DNA of 64,000 nucleotides from Clostridiales bacterium (GCA_012838665.1 DUOX01000040.1:23484-87483), one strand, 5' to 3'; positions 25,808-35,539 are shown, counted from the first letter of the stretch. Notes: a model not told the origin generated them from the letters alone. Program-made: numbers and translations.

Positions 25808-26683
25808 ATGGATTTCAGCCGGGAATACCGCCGCTGCCAACGGCTGGTGGAGGACGGTTTAAAAGAATACTTTATTGGGAATGCTCCCTACGGGGAATTG
25901 TTGGAGGCCATGCGCTACAGCCTACTGGCAGGAGGCAAGCGGATACGGCCCGTTTTGCTTCTGCAGTTCTGCCGGGCGGCCGGGGGAGATATGGGGTTTG
26001 CCCTGCCCCTGGCCTGCGCTGTGGAAATGCTGCACACCTATTCCCTTATACATGACGACCTGCCGTGCATGGACAACGACTGCCTGCGCAGGGGCAAACC
26101 TACAAACCACATCATATACGGGGAGTGCACCGCCACCCTTGCCGGGGACGCTCTGCAGGCGGCGGCTTTCCGGACTCTGCTGGCGGCAGAACTGCCGCCG
26201 GAAACTGTGGTGGCGGCGGGGAAAACCCTTGCCGAAGCGGCGGGGGAAGACGGCATATGCGCCGGCCAGTACCTGGACATGAAAGGCCAGGGCATGGATT
26301 TGAGCCTGGAGCAGGCAACACTCCTCCACGATTTGAAGACCGCGGCGCTTTTACGGGCGGCGGCGCTGATGGGAGTGGAGGCGGCGGGGGGAACACAGGA
26401 GCAGAAAACTGCCGCCGGGGATTATGCCACAGCCATAGGCTTGGCCTTCCAGATACGGGATGATATTCTCGACTGCACCTCCACTACGGAGGTACTGGGC
26501 AAGCCCGCAGGCTCCGATAAGGCAAACTGCAAGACCACCTTCGTTGACCTGCTGGGAGTGGAAGGCTGCGAGGCGCTGATTCGACAAAAAACCGAAGAAG
26601 CCAAGGCAGCTATTAGAGGAAAGTTTTCAGATACGGACTTCCTTGAACAGCTGGCCGATTACCTGGCGGAAAGAAAAAGTTAG
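25808..26683 (+). CDS. ispA: Farnesyl diphosphate (polyprenyl) synthase
   Basis: About 291 residues of the trans-prenyltransferase family, making farnesyl diphosphate from isoprenyl units. The two Asp-rich motifs are present: HDDLPCMDND near residue 82 and IRDDILD near residue 215. GGKRIRP near residue 40 binds substrate. Two adjacent ATG codons (25805, 25808) are possible starts; GAGGA spacing favours 25808. The order xseA-xseB-ispA-dxs is a common Firmicute block. Confidence 0.95.
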   Translation: MDFSREYRRCQRLVEDGLKEYFIGNAPYGELLEAMRYSLLAGGKRIRPVLLLQFCRAAGGDMGFALPLACAVEMLHTYSLIHDDLPCMDNDCLRRGKPTNHIIYGECTATLAGDALQAAAFRTLLAAELPPETVVAAGKTLAEAAGEDGICAGQYLDMKGQGMDLSLEQATLLHDLKTAALLRAAALMGVEAAGGTQEQKTAAGDYATAIGLAFQIRDDILDCTSTTEVLGKPAGSDKANCKTTFVDLLGVEGCEALIRQKTEEAKAAIRGKFSDTDFLEQLADYLAERKS

Positions 26684-26742
26684 TAGCTTTTATTCATTTG
26701 CCAATGAATATTAATAAACCGATTAATGAATATTTTTTTGAG

Positions 26743-26779
26743 AACCGCCTGCAAACTATTGTCATAACGGGCGGTTTTT
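26743..26779 (+). terminator. Intrinsic terminator between ispA and dxs
   Basis: AACCGCC (26743-26749) and GGCGGTT (26770-26776) form the stem, followed by a T-run to 26779. It probably ends part of the upstream transcripts. Confidence 0.7.
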
Positions 26780-26787
26780 GCTAGAAT
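26759..26787 (+). promoter_or_regulatory. Sigma-A promoter of dxs, overlapping the terminator
   Basis: TTGTCA (26759-26764) and TAGAAT (26782-26787), spacer 17 bases. The -35 box sits inside the loop of the terminator above, so termination and re-initiation share the same 45 bases. Confidence 0.65.
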
Positions 26788-26830
26788 AATAGAACTGACA
26801 AAAATGCATATTCGTAAAGAGGTCAAGGTT

Positions 26831-28702
26831 TTGAATATATTAAACTCAATTAATTCCCCGAAAGATATCAAAGCGTTGGATAAGGCATTGTTATCCCAGC
26901 TCTGCCGTGAGATAAGGGATTTTCTGATAAAAAGCATTTCCAGGACCGGCGGGCATCTATCCTCCAACCTGGGCGCTGTCGAGTTGACGGTGGCCGTACA
27001 CCGGGTATACGACACTGCCTGCGACCGGCTGGTTTTTGACGTGGGACATCAAAGTTATGTCCATAAGCTGATCACCGGGCGTCGGGAGGGTTTCGATTCC
27101 CTCCGATGCCTGGGCGGCATAGCCGGTTTTCCCAAGCCTGCTGAGAGCGCCCACGACGCCTTTATAGCCGGCCATGCCTCAAATTCCGTTTCAGTGGCGC
27201 TGGGGATGGCCAGGGCGAGGACCCGCCTGGGACGGGATTACGATGTGATGGCCCTGATTGGCGACGGAGCCCTTACAGGTGGACTGGCCTATGAGGGATT
27301 ATCCGATGCAGGTGAGAGCGGGGAGCCTCTGGTTGTCATTCTCAATGACAACGGCATGTCAATTAACCAAAACGTTGGCGGCATATCGAAGCTTCTCGCC
27401 CGGCAGAGGGTAAAGCCGGGCTATTTGAGTTTCAAAAGAGCTTATCGCCGGATAGTTGGCAGGGCCCCCGCCCTGTACGGCTTTCTCCATAAGATTAAAG
27501 AACGGATAAAGGACATACTTCTGACTGAAACCATGTTTGAGCAAATGGGCTTTATATATTTGGGGCCTGTGGACGGGCATGATATACCGCAAATGGAATC
27601 TGTCCTTCGCTGGGCAAGGGAATTGAGATGTCCTGTGCTGGTACATGTAATTACTCAAAAAGGCAGGGGCTACAGCTTTGCCGAGGCAAATCCTGAGGCC
27701 TGTCACGGAGTCTCCCCCTTTGATCCGGAAAAGGGGATACCCAAAAACGGGGATGAGTGCTTTTCAACGGTATTCGGAGACGCTCTTAAATCCCTGGCGG
27801 AAAAAGATGAGAGCATATGCGCCATTACCGCTGCCATGGAGAGCGGTACCGGCCTTACTTCCTATGCGAGAGAGTTTCCCGACAGGTTTTTTGACGTGGG
27901 CATCGCCGAGGAACATGCCGTTTCCATGGCTGCCGGCATGGCAAAGCAGGGAGTAAAGCCGGTTGTCGCCGTCTACTCCAGCTTTTTGCAGCGTAGCTAT
28001 GACATGCTCATACATGACGTAGCCCTTCAAAAACTTCATGTGGTGCTGGCGGTGGACAGGGCCGGACTGGTAGGCCAGGACGGGGAAACCCACCATGGGG
28101 TCTTTGACGTGAATTACCTTTGCTCCGTGCCCAATATGGCCATCCTCTGTCCCGCCAGCTTTGCAGAGCTTCGCGAGATGCTGGAGCTTGCCCTGTACCG
28201 TATATCTGGCCCTGCTGCCGTACGGTATCCCCGTGGCGTCGAGGGCATATATAAAAAATCCACTGCGAGCCTCCCTGCGGTGAGACTCCGGCAGGGTACC
28301 GATATTACAATAGTCAGCTATGGAATCATGATAAATCAGGCTATAGCGGCGGCGGAAATGCTGGCGGAAAAGGGATGCTTTGCCGAGGTGATTAAGCTCA
28401 ACCTGATTAATCCCCTGGATGAAAAGACAGTCCTTGCTTCCCTTGCACGCACTGGCCGGCTGCTTGTGGCCGAGGACGTGTGTAGCGCGGGCAGCGTGGG
28501 CAGCCGTATTTTGGCTTCAGTTGCAGCCTCCGGCATGGTTTTGAAAGGAGCAAGGCTGCTTAATCTTGGAAACGGCGTTGTCACCCACGGAACTATAGAT
28601 GAACTTCTGGCTCTCAAAGGCCTTGACGCCCGGGGAATACTGGTTGCGGCATTGGAACTCGTGGGCGGAAACGGGGTGCGGGATGAAGAAAGTCAGGCTT
28701 GA
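26831..28702 (+). CDS. dxs: 1-deoxy-D-xylulose-5-phosphate synthase
   Basis: 623-residue thiamine-diphosphate enzyme making DXP from pyruvate and glyceraldehyde 3-phosphate, the entry to the MEP isoprenoid pathway. Key motifs: GGHLSSNLGAVELTVA near the start, the ThDP site GDGALTGGLAYEGL with VILNDNGMSI, and the transketolase part DVGIAEEHAVSMAAGMA. TTG at 26831 is chosen because GAGGT lies eight bases upstream and the family starts there. It shares the pathway with ispA upstream and overlaps tlyA by 20 bases. Confidence 0.96.
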   Translation: MNILNSINSPKDIKALDKALLSQLCREIRDFLIKSISRTGGHLSSNLGAVELTVAVHRVYDTACDRLVFDVGHQSYVHKLITGRREGFDSLRCLGGIAGFPKPAESAHDAFIAGHASNSVSVALGMARARTRLGRDYDVMALIGDGALTGGLAYEGLSDAGESGEPLVVILNDNGMSINQNVGGISKLLARQRVKPGYLSFKRAYRRIVGRAPALYGFLHKIKERIKDILLTETMFEQMGFIYLGPVDGHDIPQMESVLRWARELRCPVLVHVITQKGRGYSFAEANPEACHGVSPFDPEKGIPKNGDECFSTVFGDALKSLAEKDESICAITAAMESGTGLTSYAREFPDRFFDVGIAEEHAVSMAAGMAKQGVKPVVAVYSSFLQRSYDMLIHDVALQKLHVVLAVDRAGLVGQDGETHHGVFDVNYLCSVPNMAILCPASFAELREMLELALYRISGPAAVRYPRGVEGIYKKSTASLPAVRLRQGTDITIVSYGIMINQAIAAAEMLAEKGCFAEVIKLNLINPLDEKTVLASLARTGRLLVAEDVCSAGSVGSRILASVAASGMVLKGARLLNLGNGVVTHGTIDELLALKGLDARGILVAALELVGGNGVRDEESQA

Positions 28703-29492
28703 CCAGCTGGTATTCGACTTAGGCCTGACCCCCAGCCGTGAGCGGGCCAGGACCACTATTATGAGCGGCCTTGTCTTTGTGGACGGGCAGCGGGTGGATA
28801 AGCCCGGAACCATGGTATCCCCGGATTGCAGTGTAGAGATTCATGGCGAAGCGCTTCCCTATGTCAGCCGGGGCGGGCTGAAACTTGAAAAGGCCTTGAA
28901 AGCTTTTGATTTTAACCCTGCCGGTATGATTTGCGTTGACTGCGGCGCATCCACTGGAGGTTTTACGGACGTGCTCCTTCAAAACGGGGCGGCCAAGGTC
29001 TATGCGGTGGACGTGGGCTACGGTCAGCTTGCCTGGAGCATACGAAACGACCCCAGGGTAGTTACCATGGAGCGGACAAACATCCGGTATGTCACCTCTG
29101 AGCAGATACCCGAAAAGCTGGATTTGGCGGTTATGGACCTGAGCTTTATATCCCTGAGAGTGGTATTACCCGTGGTAGGGGAGCTCCTTCGGGAGGATGG
29201 GGACTGCATCTGCCTTATTAAACCCCAGTTTGAGGCCGGTAGGGAAAAGGTAGGCAAAAAGGGAGTTGTCCGGGACAGGCAGACCCACCTGGAGGTTGTT
29301 GAGGGCTTTATGGCCTTTGCAAAGGAAGCGAGCTTTACTGTCCTGGGGCTGGATTTTTCCCCAATAAGGGGGCCAGAGGGGAATATTGAATACCTGGCCC
29401 ACCTGAAAAAGGGTGTACACCCGTCTTCCGGGCTGGATACCGCCTCCCTGGTTGCAGCTTCGCATGAACACTTCAAGTCTCGGCAGCAGTGA
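28683..29492 (+). CDS. tlyA: TlyA family rRNA methyltransferase
   Basis: 269 residues: an N-terminal S4 RNA-binding domain (RLDQLVFDLGLTPSRERAR, GLVFVDGQRVDKPG) and a FtsJ-like methyltransferase domain with VDCGASTGGFTDVLL. Related TlyA proteins 2'-O-methylate rRNA. The start ATG at 28683 lies inside the end of dxs. It belongs to the dxs-tlyA-nadK-argR-recN block. Confidence 0.93.
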   Translation: MKKVRLDQLVFDLGLTPSRERARTTIMSGLVFVDGQRVDKPGTMVSPDCSVEIHGEALPYVSRGGLKLEKALKAFDFNPAGMICVDCGASTGGFTDVLLQNGAAKVYAVDVGYGQLAWSIRNDPRVVTMERTNIRYVTSEQIPEKLDLAVMDLSFISLRVVLPVVGELLREDGDCICLIKPQFEAGREKVGKKGVVRDRQTHLEVVEGFMAFAKEASFTVLGLDFSPIRGPEGNIEYLAHLKKGVHPSSGLDTASLVAASHEHFKSRQQ

Positions 29493-29561
29493 AGCGGGTT
29501 CCTGCGGCTCATGCGCATAGCCAAAGCAGCATATCTCTTCAAGAAAGAAAGGAAAAACCCT

Positions 29562-30425
29562 ATGTCCAATCATGTGGTTCTCTGCCCAAATCCATACAGA
29601 GACAATGGCCTACGTCTGACCCTGGAGGCCAAGGAACTCCTGGAAAAATCGGGCCTCAAGGTGCTTATAAGCCCGATATTTTATGCGGGCAAGGATGTGG
29701 AATTGCCGCATGGGGTACCGGTAACCCCCATAGAGGAGGCAATTCACGGGGCGCGGCTGATGGTGTCCTTCGGCGGGGACGGGACCATACTTCATACAGC
29801 CCGGGCGGCGTTGCCGGAGCAGGTTCCAATTTTGGGAGTAAACCTTGGAAATAAAGGCTTTATGGCTGAACTGGAGCCTCAGGAGGTCGACAGATTGGTG
29901 GACGCCGCCCTGGGGAATTATATCCCCGACCGCCGCATGATGTTAGAGGTCCAGCTCATCCGGAACCGACAGGTGGTATTTTCCGATAACGCCCTTAATG
30001 ATGCGGTAGTGAGAGGTATAGTTCATGCCATTGAACTGGAGGCGCGGGGTGACGGGCAGACAATATCCGCCTTCAAGGGAGACGGCATAATTATTGCCAC
30101 GCCCACGGGTTCTACCGCATATTCCATGTCTGCCGGGGGCCCCCTGGTGGAGCCCTCTGCCCGAAACATTATAATGACGCCTATATGCGCCCATGTACTG
30201 GCTGCCAAATCCTTTGTGCTGGCTCCCGAGCGGGAGGTAACTGTATATACCGGCGATCTCACCGGCAAGAGTACAGTTTTGTCGGTAGACGGTTTCAGCA
30301 CCATAGAACTGCAAAACGGCGACGAGCTGGTAATAAAGAAATCAAAGTTCGAAACAGTTCTTGCCCATTTGGGAAAAAAGAGCTTTTATGATATAGCATA
30401 TGAAAAATTGGGGGAACGAAAATGA
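29562..30425 (+). CDS. nadK: NAD kinase
   Basis: 287 residues. Phosphorylates NAD to NADP. The diagnostic motif FGGDGTIL lies near residue 67, followed by GVNLGNKGFMAEL and the NE/D-type NDAVVRG, then the glycine-rich ATPTGSTAYSMSAGGPLV. ATG at 29562 has AGAAAGG upstream. The stop overlaps the argR start by four bases. Confidence 0.96.
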   Translation: MSNHVVLCPNPYRDNGLRLTLEAKELLEKSGLKVLISPIFYAGKDVELPHGVPVTPIEEAIHGARLMVSFGGDGTILHTARAALPEQVPILGVNLGNKGFMAELEPQEVDRLVDAALGNYIPDRRMMLEVQLIRNRQVVFSDNALNDAVVRGIVHAIELEARGDGQTISAFKGDGIIIATPTGSTAYSMSAGGPLVEPSARNIIMTPICAHVLAAKSFVLAPEREVTVYTGDLTGKSTVLSVDGFSTIELQNGDELVIKKSKFETVLAHLGKKSFYDIAYEKLGERK

Positions 30426-30871
30426 AGTCATCCAGACAGGCAAAGATTTTGGAGATCATAGCCGAAAAGGACATAGAGACCCAGAACCAGCTTATGGAAG
30501 CTTTGTTGGAAAAAGGCATAAAAAGCACTCAAGCCACCCTCTCACGGGATATCAAGGAACTGAGACTGGTAAAAGAACTTTCTCCCGACGGCCACTACCG
30601 GTATGTGCAGTCTAACAGGGATGAGATAAGCGACTACGCTGCGCGCCTGAGGAAAATATTCCGGGAGAGCGTGACTTCATATGCCGTCGCTCAGAATATT
30701 ATTGTGATTAAAACATTGCCCGGACTTGCCGATGCTGCCTGTTCTACGCTGGACAATATGAGCATTCCTAATTTGATTGGCACTTTAGCAGGTGATGACA
30801 CGGCCTTTTTGGCCATGAAGGATAATGAATCGGCAGAGCAGCTATGCAGAGAAATAGAGGTCATGCTCTGA
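30422..30871 (+). CDS. argR: Arginine repressor
   Basis: 149-residue hexameric arginine-responsive regulator. The N-terminal winged helix (RQAKILEIIAEKDIETQNQL, then ATLSRDIKELRLVKE) and C-terminal oligomerisation/arginine domain (VIKTLPGLADAACSTLD, IGTLAGDDT) are both intact. It probably controls argG in this window. Position between nadK and recN is conserved in Firmicutes, where related regulators are named AhrC. Confidence 0.96.
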   Translation: MKSSRQAKILEIIAEKDIETQNQLMEALLEKGIKSTQATLSRDIKELRLVKELSPDGHYRYVQSNRDEISDYAARLRKIFRESVTSYAVAQNIIVIKTLPGLADAACSTLDNMSIPNLIGTLAGDDTAFLAMKDNESAEQLCREIEVML

Positions 30872-30935
30872 GTTTGCGGGGCGGGCGATTTTGGACGGAA
30901 TGACCAGATGCCGATTAAATCGGAGGTGATTGCAT

Positions 30936-32621
30936 ATGCTCCGAGAACTCCATATTGAGAATATTGCGGTTATCGAACTGGCGGATATAGAATTTTCCCA
31001 GGGGCTTAACGTCTTGACCGGAGAGACGGGCGCCGGAAAATCCATTATCATCGACGCGATTGACGCCGTTCTCGGCGGGCGCGCCAGCCGCGAACTGGTG
31101 CGGGCAGGTGCGGACAAATGCATGGTCAGTGCCGTGTTCTCTATTGATGAGGGCGTATCCGCATGGTGCCAGGAAAACGGCGTGGATTTGGAAGATGATT
31201 TTCTTGTGCTCCAACGCCGGGTTTCCGCCGACGGCAAATCCACTTGCCGGGTTAACGGGGTGCCGGTGTCGGTATCCCAGCTCCGCAGCCTTGGCTCCCT
31301 TCTGCTGGACATTCACGGACAGAATGACGGACGCCAGCTTATGGACGAGACGAGGCACAGGGATTATCTGGACCGCTTTGGCGGGTTGTCCGGCAGGCTG
31401 GAGGAATATCGGAAGGTTTATGAGCGATACCGGGCCGCGGTCCGGGAAATAGAGAGGTTAACAATTGACGAGATGGAAAAGGAAAGGCTTATCGAAAGCC
31501 TGGACTACCAGATAGACGAGCTTGAAAGGGCTGCCCTCCGCCCCGGTGAGGAGGAGGAGCTTTCCGCCCGACGGGAGCTTCTGAAAAACGCCGGAAAGCT
31601 TACGGAGGCGGTGGATGCCGCTTACAGCGCCCTTTACGCGGGTGACAGCTCCGCCGTTTCACTGGCCCAGGAGGCCTCATATATGATAGGCAGGGCAGCC
31701 GAAATCAGCAGTGAGCTGGACAAGGCCGGAAAAACCGTGGACGAGGCAATGTACCTCTTAGAGGACGCCGCCGAGCTCCTTCGGGACTTTCGCGACAGAT
31801 TGGATTTTTCTCCCGAGGAATATGATGCCCTGGAGAGCCGGCTTGCGCTTCTGAGGCGATTGTCCAGAAAATACGGAGGCGGGGAAGAGGAGATGCTGGC
31901 ACATCTGGAAGAATGCCACCGAAAAAGGGACGAAATCGAATATGCGGATGACCGTTTGGAAAAACTGCACAGGGAGCTTGAAGAACTAACCAGGGCCGCG
32001 CTGAAAGCGGCCGGGGAACTGACGGAGTGCCGGAAGAAAGCCGCTGAAAAGCTGGAGACGCGTATTGTCCGGGAGCTGAGGGAGCTGAACATGCCCTCCG
32101 TCCGCTTCAAGGTTGAGATAAGGCCCCAGAGCGGGGAGCCGGGTTTTGATTCAAATGGCGGCGATGAAGTCCGGTTTCTGATGTCTGCCAACGCAGGGGA
32201 GGAGCCGGGCCGCATCAGCCGCATTGCCTCCGGCGGTGAGCTCAGCAGAATAATGCTGGCCATGAAAAACGTTTTCGCGGAAAACGACCAGGTTAATACA
32301 ATGGTGTTTGACGAGATTGACGCCGGAGTATCCGGCATTGCTGCTCAGCGGGTGGCGGAAAAGCTGGCCAATCTCGGCCGCAGCAAGCAGGTTCTGTGCG
32401 TCACTCACCTGCCCCAGATAGCCGCGATGGCGGACGCCCACTTTTCCATTGAAAAAACAGAGCGGAACGGCCGTACATATACAAGTGTTACCCTGCTGGA
32501 CAGGGAAGGGCGAAGGCAGGAGCTTGCCCGTCTCCACGGAGGGGACAACATTACGCTGACAACACTTGCCAGTGCGGAGGAACAGCTTTCCGCCGCGGAG
32601 AGATATAAGAAAAGCAAATGA
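30936..32621 (+). CDS. recN: DNA repair protein RecN
   Basis: 561-residue SMC-like ATPase for double-strand break repair. Walker A GETGAGKSIIIDAI near residue 30, a long coiled-coil centre (about 150-350), then the signature RIASGGELSRIMLA and Walker B VFDEIDAGVSG. ATG at 30936 follows CGGAGGTGATT. It is 64 bases after argR and 19 bases before tyrS. Confidence 0.97.
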   Translation: MLRELHIENIAVIELADIEFSQGLNVLTGETGAGKSIIIDAIDAVLGGRASRELVRAGADKCMVSAVFSIDEGVSAWCQENGVDLEDDFLVLQRRVSADGKSTCRVNGVPVSVSQLRSLGSLLLDIHGQNDGRQLMDETRHRDYLDRFGGLSGRLEEYRKVYERYRAAVREIERLTIDEMEKERLIESLDYQIDELERAALRPGEEEELSARRELLKNAGKLTEAVDAAYSALYAGDSSAVSLAQEASYMIGRAAEISSELDKAGKTVDEAMYLLEDAAELLRDFRDRLDFSPEEYDALESRLALLRRLSRKYGGGEEEMLAHLEECHRKRDEIEYADDRLEKLHRELEELTRAALKAAGELTECRKKAAEKLETRIVRELRELNMPSVRFKVEIRPQSGEPGFDSNGGDEVRFLMSANAGEEPGRISRIASGGELSRIMLAMKNVFAENDQVNTMVFDEIDAGVSGIAAQRVAEKLANLGRSKQVLCVTHLPQIAAMADAHFSIEKTERNGRTYTSVTLLDREGRRQELARLHGGDNITLTTLASAEEQLSAAERYKKSK

Positions 32622-32640
32622 GTTAAAGGAGATAATGGCA

Positions 32641-33864
32641 ATGACACTGTATGAAGAACTGCAGGCCCGGGGACTTATTGCCCAGGTGACCGACGAAGAG
32701 CAAATAAAGGAACTTATAAATAACGGCAAAGCCAACTTCTATATAGGCTTTGACCCCACGGCGGACAGCCTTCATGTAGGGCATTTTATGGCTCTGAGCC
32801 TGATGCGCCGCCTTCAGTTTGCCGGCAACAAACCCATTGTGCTTCTGGGTGGAGGCACGGCCATGATAGGAGACCCTTCCGGGCGCACCGATATGCGCAA
32901 CATGATGACTTTTGAAACCATTCAGCAGAACGCTGAAAACTTCAAAAAGCAGATGAGCAAGTTCATTGACTTCTCGGAGGACAAGGCTCTCATGGTTAAT
33001 AACGCGGATTGGCTCATGGACATGAATTATGTCCAGATGCTTAGGGAAGTAGGAGCTCACTTCTCCGTTAACAATATGCTGAGAGCCGAGTGCTACAAGC
33101 AGCGCATGGAGCGTGGGCTCTCTTTCCTGGAGTTCAACTACATGATTATGCAGAGCTACGACTTCTATCATCTCTACAAGGAATACGGCTGCGTTATGCA
33201 GTGCGGAGGAGACGACCAGTGGTCCAATATTCTGGGCGGCACGGAGCTAATCCGCAGGAAACTGGGCAAGGACGCATACGGCATGACCATCACTCTGCTC
33301 CTTACTTCCGACGGCAGGAAAATGGGCAAAACACAGGCGGGTGCAGTCTGGCTTGACCCCAACAAGACCAGCCCCTTTGAGTTCTACCAGTACTGGCGCA
33401 ACGTTGAAGACGCCGACGTAATTAATTGTCTTAAGAAGCTCACTTCTGTCCCTCTGGAAGAGATTGCGGAGATGGAAAAGTGGCAGGGAAGCCAGCTTAA
33501 CCAGGCCAAGGAACTTCTGGCATTTGAGCTTACCAAACTCATTCACAGCGAGGAGGAAGCGATAAAGGCCAGGGATACTGCCAGGGCTTTGTTTTCCAGA
33601 GGGGATGCGTCCAATATGCCCACCACTGAGTTGTCTGCCGGGGATTTGGCGGACGGCGCCATCGATATACTTACTCTTCTGCAGAAGAGCGGACTGTGCC
33701 CCAGCAAATCCGAGGCCCGCAGGGCAATAACCCAGGGCGGTATTGAGGCAAACGGCGAAAAAGTTACGGAGTTCGGCCTGACATTTACTGCCCAGGAACT
33801 TTCGGGTGAGGGTGTCGTTCTGAAAAGAGGAAAGAAGAACTTTAATCGCGTGGTTTTGAAATAA
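32641..33864 (+). CDS. tyrS: Tyrosyl-tRNA synthetase
   Basis: 407 residues. Class I synthetase with the HIGH-type motif DSLHVGHFMA near residue 45, the KMSKS-type motif GRKMGKTQAG near 230 and a C-terminal S4 RNA-binding domain (PSKSEARRAITQGGIEANGE). ATG at 32641 lies nine bases after AAAGGAG. No T-box leader is seen; it is read from the recN side. Its substrate tRNA charging is what the aromatic operon attenuator at 52.8-53.1 kb would sense. Confidence 0.97.
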   Translation: MTLYEELQARGLIAQVTDEEQIKELINNGKANFYIGFDPTADSLHVGHFMALSLMRRLQFAGNKPIVLLGGGTAMIGDPSGRTDMRNMMTFETIQQNAENFKKQMSKFIDFSEDKALMVNNADWLMDMNYVQMLREVGAHFSVNNMLRAECYKQRMERGLSFLEFNYMIMQSYDFYHLYKEYGCVMQCGGDDQWSNILGGTELIRRKLGKDAYGMTITLLLTSDGRKMGKTQAGAVWLDPNKTSPFEFYQYWRNVEDADVINCLKKLTSVPLEEIAEMEKWQGSQLNQAKELLAFELTKLIHSEEEAIKARDTARALFSRGDASNMPTTELSAGDLADGAIDILTLLQKSGLCPSKSEARRAITQGGIEANGEKVTEFGLTFTAQELSGEGVVLKRGKKNFNRVVLK

Positions 33865-33882
33865 GATATTTTCAAATGAAAC

Positions 33883-33913
33883 CGCCCTATATGCTTAATC
33901 AGCAAATAGGGCG
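33883..33913 (+). terminator. Hairpin after tyrS
   Basis: CGCCCTAT (33883-33890) pairs with ATAGGGCG (33906-33913). The following bases are only moderately T-rich, so termination is likely but not certain. Confidence 0.5.
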
Positions 33914-33960
33914 ATATTCTGTGCATCTGAAAAACAACATCCCATATGGTACCTTCTGGG

Positions 33961-34149
33961 AGCTACTTTCTGTTCGGCCAGAAAGTAGCTAAAGAGCCGC
34001 ACAAGAGGGGGCTTTTAAAAAGCCGCCTCCTCTTGTGAATCTCCCCCTGTGTATTTGGACCGCTACGTTTGTTTTAGGGTTTGTGCGGGATTCTTAAGGG
34101 CCGCAGCCCTTAAGTGTCTTTTGGGTACTTTTCCACAGGGAAAAGTGCC
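33961..34149. repeat. Gene-free block with four consecutive hairpins
   Basis: Four strong inverted repeats in 190 bases: AGCTACTTTCTG/CAGAAAGTAGCT (33961-33990), CACAAGAGG/CCTCTTGTG with an inner GGCTTTT/AAAAGCC (34000-34037), CTTAAGGGC/GCCCTTAAG (34093-34114) and GGTACTTTTCC/GGAAAAGTGCC (34124-34149). No ORF covers them. Such composite stem-loop blocks resemble dispersed intergenic repeats of bacterial chromosomes; only one copy is in this window, so the repeat nature is inference. The rest of the 33865-34348 gap shows nothing else. Confidence 0.55.
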
Positions 34150-34284
34150 GCTCCCGGCAGGGGGGAGGGTTTATTATTTTTCGCTGATTGTTAATTTGCA
34201 GCTGAGTTCCTAGGATGTCGTTTTCACTTGATAAAAAGCAGAATATTTTGCCACAGCGAGCACAAAGCCGTGCGGCATGGTTAA

Positions 34285-34312
34285 AAAAGACCAGTCCCAA
34301 GACTGGTCTTTT
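34285..34312 (-). terminator. Terminator of the 4-hydroxybutyryl-CoA operon
   Basis: AAAAGACCAGTC and GACTGGTCTTTT pair perfectly around CCAA, just past the thiolase stop. T-tracts occur on both strands. Confidence 0.9.
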
Positions 34313-34348
34313 CATTGAATTTAGGTATTTAAATCCTGAGTACGGCGG

Positions 34349-35539
34349 TCAGCACATTTCCAGGACGCCGGCTGCGCCCATACCGCCGCCTATGCACATG
34401 GTGATAAGGGCGAATTTTCCGCCCGTATCGGTCAGGTAGTCGATGGCCTTTCCGGCGAGGATAGCGCCGGTACAGCCCAGAGGATGACCCAGAGCTATAG
34501 CGCCGCCGTAGGGATTTACTTTCTCCATTGGGAGGCCAAGCTCGCGGATGCAGGGGATTGACTGGGCGGCAAAGGCCTCGTTGAGTTCGATGACATCCAG
34601 CTCGTCAATAGTGATGCCGGCACGCTCTAAAGCCTTGGGAGCGGCGTAGATGGGGCCGAGACCCATGAGGGTCGCGTCGCAGCCGGCAACGGCAAAGCTC
34701 TTGAGTCTGGCCAGAGGCTTGACGCCCAGCTCGGCAGCCTTCTCGGCGGACATCAGAACTACGAAAGCGGCGCAGTCGTTGGTCTGGGAGGAAGTACCAG
34801 CGGTTACAAGGCCGGTGCCGTCAGTGATGAAGCAGGGCTTCAGGTTGGCCAGGATCTCCATGCTGGTGTTGGGGCGGATTCCTTCATCCTTGGTGACAAC
34901 TATCTGGTTGCCGTTCTCGTCCAGAACAGGGTTGCCGTGGTGGTCGGTTACAACAACGGGGATGATGCTGGGAGCCAGCTTGCCCTCGGCCTGGGCCTTG
35001 GCGGCCTTGGCGTGGGAAGCAACAGCGAAAGCGTCCATCTCCTCGCGGGTGATGCTGTATTTTTTGGCAACGTTCTCGGCGGTGATTCCCATACTCATGT
35101 ATGCGCCGGGATAATGCTCATCCAGCCAGAGGTCGTTGTGTATGCTGTCGTACTTGCCGAAGGTATAGGACATGGACTCTACGCCGCCGGCAACATAAAC
35201 ATCACCCTCGCCGCAAGCGATAGCGTTTGCGGCAATTGAAATGCTCTGAAGGCCGGAGGAGCAGAAGCGGTTGATGGTCATGCCGCTTACGCTGTCGGGT
35301 AGCTCCGCGCGGTTGACAATTAGCCGGGCAATATTCATGGAAGTCTCACCAAACTGCATAGCGCAGCCAACTATTACGTCCTCGATGTCGGCGGGATCCA
35401 GCTGGGGAATACGAGCCAGAACGCCCTTGAGAACCTGGGCACTGTACTCGATGGGGTGCATTTTGGCAAAGCTGCCTTTGAAAGCACGGGCAGCCGCACT
35501 GCGGCCGTATGCTACTATTACTACGTCTCTCATTTCCAT
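34349..35539 (-). CDS. Acetyl-CoA C-acetyltransferase (thiolase)
   Basis: 396-residue thiolase. The nucleophile cysteine is in NRFCSSGLQ near residue 90; GHPLGCTGA carries the catalytic histidine and CIGGGMG the second cysteine, so the enzyme should be active. In this operon it would split acetoacetyl-CoA into two acetyl-CoA, or run backwards in butyrate synthesis. GGAGGT lies nine bases before ATG 35539. Last gene of a six-gene operon. Confidence 0.94.
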   Translation of the reverse strand: MEMRDVVIVAYGRSAAARAFKGSFAKMHPIEYSAQVLKGVLARIPQLDPADIEDVIVGCAMQFGETSMNIARLIVNRAELPDSVSGMTINRFCSSGLQSISIAANAIACGEGDVYVAGGVESMSYTFGKYDSIHNDLWLDEHYPGAYMSMGITAENVAKKYSITREEMDAFAVASHAKAAKAQAEGKLAPSIIPVVVTDHHGNPVLDENGNQIVVTKDEGIRPNTSMEILANLKPCFITDGTGLVTAGTSSQTNDCAAFVVLMSAEKAAELGVKPLARLKSFAVAGCDATLMGLGPIYAAPKALERAGITIDELDVIELNEAFAAQSIPCIRELGLPMEKVNPYGGAIALGHPLGCTGAILAGKAIDYLTDTGGKFALITMCIGGGMGAAGVLEMC

